From assembly GCA_034435275.1 (NCBI GenBank), contig DAOTXP010000074.1, positions 1 to 22,779 of the forward strand: a stretch of DNA of 22,779 bases. The letters are read 5' to 3'. Positions 19,115 to 22,779 of the stretch are shown here, one piece after another. Source of the DNA: JBFMCC01 sp034435275 (GTDB lineage: Bacteria; Chloroflexota; Anaerolineae; Anaerolineales; Villigracilaceae). The notes below the pieces were generated by a model that did no database searches, was not told the origin of the DNA, and saw nothing but the letters and a program-made list of their open reading frames with translations. The position numbers and the translations under genes were made by a program. Each line of letters begins with the position of its first letter. Position 1 is the first letter of the stretch.

Positions 19115-21868
19115 TTACTTCACCAAATTCCTCAGCACCGTGTGCAGGATGCCTCCGTTGCGGTAGTAGTTGACTTCCACTTCGGTGTTCAGCAACGCGG
19201 TGACTTTGAACTCAACCACTTTACCGTTCGACTTCTTCGCCTTGACCGTGAGGACGCTCCTGGGTTTGATCGCGTCGTTCAGGCCCTCGATGTCGAAGAC
19301 CTCCGAACCGTCCAGGCCGAGCGACTCGGGATTTTGCCCATCCATGAACTGGAGCGGCAGGATGCCCATGCCGATCAGGTTGGAGCGATGGATGCGCTCG
19401 AACGATTCGGCAATGACAGCCTTCACGCCCTGCAGGAGCGGACCCTTCGCGGCCCAGTCGCGGCTGGAGCCGGTGCCGTATTCCCTGCCCGCGAGAATGA
19501 TGGTCGGAACACCAGCCTGCTTGTAGAGCATGGCCGCGTCGTAAATCGGCATCTCCTGGGCGTTCAACTTTGAACCTTCCACATTAAACCATTTTGTCCA
19601 GTTTCCTTCCTTCGGCGCGACCAGCAGGTTCTTCAAGCGGATGTTCGCAAAGGTGCCGCGCGCCATGACCAGGTCGTTGCCGCGACGCGTGCCGTATTGA
19701 TTGAAATCGCGGGGCTGGACGCCGCGCTCCTGCAAAAATTTTCCAGCAGGTGAATCCGCGGCGATATTGCCGGCGGGCGAGATGTGGTCGGTGGTGATCG
19801 AGTCGCCGAACATGCCCAGCACGCGCGCACCCTTGATTTCTTGAATCAAGGGCACATCCAGAGTCAACGTCTGGAAGTAGGGCGGATGATGAATGTAGGT
19901 GGACTCTTCGCTCCACTCGAACAGGTCGCCCTCCTTCACCTTGATGTCTTTCCACATCTCCGAGCCGCTGAACACGTCGGCGTATTTCTCCTTGAACATC
20001 TCCGCCCGCACGCTCGACGCGACCGTCTCGTTGATCTCCTGCTGGCTGGGCCACAGGTCTTTGAGATACACCGCCGCGCCGTCCGGGCCGGTGCCCAGCG
20101 GTTCGTTGACCAGGTCAATGTCAACCGTTCCAGCCAACGCGTACGCGACGACCAGCGGCGGACTGGCGAGGAAGTTGGCCTTGACCAGCGGGTGGACGCG
20201 GCCCTCGAAGTTGCGGTTGCCCGAAATGACCGCCGCCGCAACCAGATCGGACCCGGTCACTGCCTTGGCGACCTCGCCGGGCAGCGGCCCCGAATTGCCG
20301 ATGCAGGTCGTGCATCCGTAGGCAATCACGTTGAATCCAAGTTTCGCGAGCGGATCGATCAGGCCAGCCTGCTTAAGATACTCAGTCACCACGCGCGAAC
20401 CGGGCGCGAGCGAGGTCTTAACGTATGGCTTGACCGTCAATCCCTTTTCCACGGCCTTCTTCGCAACCAGTCCCGCGGCGACCAGCACGGACGGGTTGCT
20501 CGTGTTCGTGCAGGAGGTAATAGCCGCGATGACGACCGCGCCGTGTTTCATCGTCATCGAACCGCCGTTGGTTCCAAAAGTGGCTTCGGCGGCGAGGGCT
20601 TCGGGTTTGAGTTCATAGCCGCGTTCTTTGACGGGAGCAACAAGCGCCTTCTGGAAGGTCTCTTTCAACTCGGACATCGGCACGCGGTCTTGAGGACGTT
20701 TGGGCCCCGCCAAAGAGGGGACGACAGACCCGAGGTCCAGTTCGATCGTATCGGTGAATTCGGGGTCGGGCGAGGAGGCATCGCGGAAGAGTCCCTGAGC
20801 GCGGCAGTAGGCTTCGGTCAATGCAATCGTTTCTTCGGAGCGGCCGGTCAACTTCATGTAGCGAAGCGTCTCTGCGTCCACGGGGAAGTAGCCCATGGTC
20901 GCGCCGTATTCGGGCGCCATGTTGCCAATCGTGGCGCGATCCGGCAGAGACATCGAGTCAAGGCCGGGGCCGAAGAATTCGACGAACTTATCTACCACAC
21001 CTTTTTTGCGCAGCATCTGCGTAACGGTCAACACGAGGTCAGTCGCGGTGACGCCTTCCGGTAATTTGCCTGAGAGCTTGAAGCCAATGACATCCGGCAG
21101 GAGCATGTCCATCGGCTGGCCGAGCATCACGGCTTCGGCCTCGATGCCGCCCACGCCCCAGCCCACTACGCCGAGACCGTTGATCATGGTGGTGTGCGAG
21201 TCCGTGCCGACGAGGGTATCGGGGAAGGCGAGGAGGGAGGAACCAGGTTTCTCAGAGAAACCTGGTTCCTCTTTCGTCATCACGACCTGCGCGAGATATT
21301 CAAGATTGACTTGATGCACAATGCCCGTCATGGGCGGGACGACGCGGAAGTTGCTGAAAGCCTTTTGTCCCCATTTCAAAAATTCGTAGCGTTCGCGGTT
21401 GCGTTGAAATTCGACTTCAGTATTGCGATGAAGCGCGTCGGCTGTAGCAAAGAAATCCACCTGCACCGAATGGTCAATGACCAGATCCACGGGCACGAGC
21501 GGATTGATTCTTTTCGGGTTGCCGCCGAGACGCGCCACCGCGGCGCGCATGGCGGCCAAATCCACGATGGCAGGCACGCCGGTGAAATCCTGCATCACGA
21601 CGCGGGCAGGCAGAAAGGGAATGGCGGGGCGGCGCCCCTCCTTTAGGGGGGACAGGAGGGGGGTCCACGCGGCGATGTTTTTTACATCCTCTTGCGTGAT
21701 CTCTTTATCATTGCATTGACGGAGCGCGGCCTCGAGCAGGATGCGGATCGAAAACGGAAGCCGCTTGAGGTGCGTGAGACCGGCTTTTTCGAGCGCGTCG
21801 AGGCGGTAGATGACGTAATCCCTTTTCCCCACTTTCAATACGTCGCGGGACTTAAAAAAATCGTTCAT
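19115..21868 (-). CDS. acnA: Aconitate hydratase A with two repeat-derived in-frame inserts
   Basis: 917 aa from the ATG at 21868, supported by AAAGGAG about 6 bases upstream; a longer frame starting at 21940 reads through repeat sequence and is rejected. It interconverts citrate and isocitrate in the TCA cycle. The 4Fe-4S ligands are Cys453 (TSCTNTSNPS), Cys519 and Cys522 (AYGCTTCIGNSGPLP). Other AcnA blocks are PARVVMQDFTGVPA, IDHSVQVDFF, AFPDTLVGTDSHTTMINGLG, SLAGPKRPQDR, FGDSITTDHISPAGNIA and GREYGTGSSRDWAAKG. Residues ~200-211 (EEPGFSEKPGSS) are encoded by a perfect palindrome, and ~70-82 by a GC-rich hairpin repeat. Both fall in loops where AcnA proteins vary, giving roughly 7 and 5 more residues than I recall for E. 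coli and B. subtilis. The frame is intact, so the enzyme should be functional. Confidence 0.96.
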   Translation of the reverse strand: MNDFFKSRDVLKVGKRDYVIYRLDALEKAGLTHLKRLPFSIRILLEAALRQCNDKEITQEDVKNIAAWTPLLSPLKEGRRPAIPFLPARVVMQDFTGVPAIVDLAAMRAAVARLGGNPKRINPLVPVDLVIDHSVQVDFFATADALHRNTEVEFQRNRERYEFLKWGQKAFSNFRVVPPMTGIVHQVNLEYLAQVVMTKEEPGFSEKPGSSLLAFPDTLVGTDSHTTMINGLGVVGWGVGGIEAEAVMLGQPMDMLLPDVIGFKLSGKLPEGVTATDLVLTVTQMLRKKGVVDKFVEFFGPGLDSMSLPDRATIGNMAPEYGATMGYFPVDAETLRYMKLTGRSEETIALTEAYCRAQGLFRDASSPDPEFTDTIELDLGSVVPSLAGPKRPQDRVPMSELKETFQKALVAPVKERGYELKPEALAAEATFGTNGGSMTMKHGAVVIAAITSCTNTSNPSVLVAAGLVAKKAVEKGLTVKPYVKTSLAPGSRVVTEYLKQAGLIDPLAKLGFNVIAYGCTTCIGNSGPLPGEVAKAVTGSDLVAAAVISGNRNFEGRVHPLVKANFLASPPLVVAYALAGTVDIDLVNEPLGTGPDGAAVYLKDLWPSQQEINETVASSVRAEMFKEKYADVFSGSEMWKDIKVKEGDLFEWSEESTYIHHPPYFQTLTLDVPLIQEIKGARVLGMFGDSITTDHISPAGNIAADSPAGKFLQERGVQPRDFNQYGTRRGNDLVMARGTFANIRLKNLLVAPKEGNWTKWFNVEGSKLNAQEMPIYDAAMLYKQAGVPTIILAGREYGTGSSRDWAAKGPLLQGVKAVIAESFERIHRSNLIGMGILPLQFMDGQNPESLGLDGSEVFDIEGLNDAIKPRSVLTVKAKKSNGKVVEFKVTALLNTEVEVNYYRNGGILHTVLRNLVK
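21237..21271. repeat. Perfect 35-bp palindrome inside acnA
   Basis: 17-base arms around a single A at 21254. The core AACCAGGTTTCTC/GAGAAACCTGGTT is nearly the same as the intergenic element at 10045-10081. Read on the minus strand in the acnA frame it encodes E-E-P-G-F-S-E-K-P-G-S-S without a stop. Confidence 0.9.
21635..21661. repeat. GC-rich hairpin repeat inside acnA
   Basis: CCCCTCCT (21635-21642) and AGGAGGGG (21654-21661) are exact complements around an 11-base G-rich loop. In the acnA frame it encodes the P-L-L-S-P-L-K-E-G-R-R-P-A insert. The CCCTCC/GGAGGG style is that of dispersed intergenic repeats rather than of aconitase coding sequence. Confidence 0.65.
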
Positions 21869-21926
21869 GGCTGACTCCTTTGGTGGTGTGCCCTCACCGC
21901 CGGGTACGGAAGGGAGGGGCGAGTTC

Positions 21927-21987
21927 CACCACAAAATCACAAAAGATACAAAGGAGCGCCTTTGCTACCCTTTGGGCTTTCGTGGTG
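21927..21987. repeat. Imperfect palindrome between add and acnA
   Basis: The left arm (21927-21954, starting CACCACAAAATCAC) and the complement of the right arm (21959-21987, starting CACCACGAAAGCCC) agree over most of 28 bases around a short GC-rich centre. A further GC-rich hairpin-like stretch (CCCTCACCG...GGGAGGGG) lies between it and the acnA start, so the whole 21869-21991 gap is repeat-derived apart from the acnA ribosome binding site. No promoter could be identified with confidence. Confidence 0.55.
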
Positions 21988-21991
21988 CGGG

Positions 21992-22779
21992 TTACAATTT
22001 TAACTCTTTTTTCAAATTTATGACCAATTTGGTCTTCTCAGCCTCGGGCAGGAAGGCGGCCTCAGCCGCGGCAATGATGCGCGCTTTCAGCGCCTCCGCC
22101 GACAGGCCCAGGTCGGCGCAGAACAGGCGGTATTCGTGACTGAGGTTGATGCGCGATACGCTCGGGTCGTCCGTGTTGATGGTGACGTTCAATCCGCTTT
22201 GCAGCATCTTCGGCAAGGGATGCTCGCTTAAGGCCGGGACGACGCCTGACTGGTAGTTGCTGGTGATGCAGACCTCGAACGCGGTCCGCCGCTCGCGCGC
22301 CAATGCCACGATATTATTGTCTTCCATGACACGCACGCCGTGTCCAACGCGTTCCGCGCTGAGCACCTCGATGGCCTCCTTGACATTGGCCGCGCCGCCC
22401 CACTCCCCGGCGTGGATGGTTACATGCAGGCCGGATTGCCTCGCCTCTTTGAAAATACCTTCAAATGGATGAGCGGGAAACTCGGCCTCGTTGCCCGCCA
22501 GGTCCATGCCCACCAGGCCGTTCCCAAGATGCTCAACCGCCAGCCACGCCACCTGTTCGGCCAGTTCGGTGCTTTCATGGCGGTTGACGCTGGCAATCAG
22601 CCCCACCTTGATCTTATTCTTTTTCGCGGCTTCCTGCGCGCTGGCACAGACCCAGTCCATGACATCGTGCAGGGGAAAGCGTTCGGCGCGGCTGAGCGCG
22701 ACCGGCGTGAAGCGCAATTCCATGTAACGGACGCTGTCCCGCGCCGCGTCCTCCACCGCTTCGCGCGTGATGCGGTGAA
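21992..22779 (-). CDS. add: Adenosine deaminase (5' partial)
   Basis: The frame is open to the right edge, so the N-terminus is missing; the visible part is ~262 codons beginning HRITREAVEDAARD. Adenosine deaminase motifs are clear: YMELRFTP, M-D-L-A-G-N-E, T-I-H-A-G-E-W (HAGE, catalytic Glu), VGHGVRV, EVCITSNYQSG and NTDDPSVS (metal-binding Asp). The enzyme converts adenosine to inosine in purine salvage; the distinct adenine deaminase subgroup of the same family cannot be wholly excluded without the N-terminal metal-binding H-x-H. EVCITSN in place of the usual EVCPTSN is a minor departure. The 124-base gap before acnA is filled by repeats, so co-transcription is uncertain. Confidence 0.9.
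   Translation of the reverse strand, partial: HRITREAVEDAARDSVRYMELRFTPVALSRAERFPLHDVMDWVCASAQEAAKKNKIKVGLIASVNRHESTELAEQVAWLAVEHLGNGLVGMDLAGNEAEFPAHPFEGIFKEARQSGLHVTIHAGEWGGAANVKEAIEVLSAERVGHGVRVMEDNNIVALARERRTAFEVCITSNYQSGVVPALSEHPLPKMLQSGLNVTINTDDPSVSRINLSHEYRLFCADLGLSAEALKARIIAAAEAAFLPEAEKTKLVINLKKELKL

Noticed and set aside
19784..21064. Long open frame (426 codons) on the plus strand opposite acnA
   Set aside because: It is antisense to well-conserved aconitase blocks, is rich in Arg/Gly/His as expected of a GC-rich shadow frame, and has no ribosome binding site or recognisable motif.
21869..21940. N-terminal extension of acnA starting at 21940
   Set aside because: The extra 24 residues come from repeat sequence; the ATG at 21868 has AAAGGAG at correct spacing and matches the normal AcnA start.

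Overview
This window looks like a chromosomal segment of an uncultured Chloroflexota bacterium, most likely class Anaerolineae. That is an inference from gene content and style, not from a marker gene. The clues are a secreted fibronectin-III-type protein, a Thr/Pro-linker lipoprotein, a zinc-ribbon membrane protein, generally GC-rich coding sequence, and many short intergenic palindromes. No rRNA, tRNA, CRISPR array, transposase gene or phage gene was found.

Layout. (1) 1-370 is the 3' end of a secreted FN3-type protein, followed by two strong stem-loops. (2) 558-1259 is a polyprenol/phytol-kinase-like membrane protein. (3) 5441-1251 (minus strand) is a tight four-gene operon: SGNH protein, PIG-L/LmbE deacetylase, MBOAT acyltransferase, second SGNH protein. 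It reads as a surface-glycan deacetylation/O-acylation cassette. (4) 5510-7033 is a histidine ammonia-lyase-type MIO enzyme, divergent from that operon. (5) 10494-7190 (minus) holds an OsmC-like protein, a YacP/NYN-domain protein, a histone-deacetylase-family amidohydrolase and a triple zinc-ribbon membrane protein. A 228-base gap of stacked hairpins lies in the middle. (6) 10683-12286 is a DUF1232/YkvA-like protein overlapping a PQQ-type sugar dehydrogenase lipoprotein; a 71-aa Cys-rich protein follows. (7) 12842-14929 is an AT-richer accessory island: an RHH-type antitoxin, a Doc/Fic toxin, and a protein joining an intracellular TIR domain through one membrane segment to two LysM domains. 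(8) 18493-15091 (minus) is a tungstate uptake operon: a one-component regulator with a PBP-like sensor, TupA, TupB and TupC. A MITE-like repeat sits between tupA and tupB. (9) 18708-18971 is a small RRM RNA-binding protein behind an attenuator-like hairpin. (10) 21868-19115 (minus) is aconitase A, carrying two in-frame repeat-derived inserts. (11) 22779-21992 (minus) is a partial adenosine deaminase.

The strongest candidate for something undescribed is the antitoxin-Doc-TIR/LysM operon. The genes overlap by 1 nt and are then separated by 4 nt, so they are probably co-expressed. The third protein could couple a cell-wall event outside the membrane to a TIR enzyme inside. Second is the palindromic repeat inside acnA, which is read in frame and is related to an intergenic hairpin at 10045-10081; this resembles in-frame palindromic element insertion known from Rickettsia. 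Third is the SGNH/PIG-L/MBOAT/SGNH cassette with two divergent paralogous SGNH partners.

The gaps between genes are all under about 230 bases and hold mainly hairpins, repeats and promoters, listed below. All assignments come from reading motifs by eye; no database search was run.
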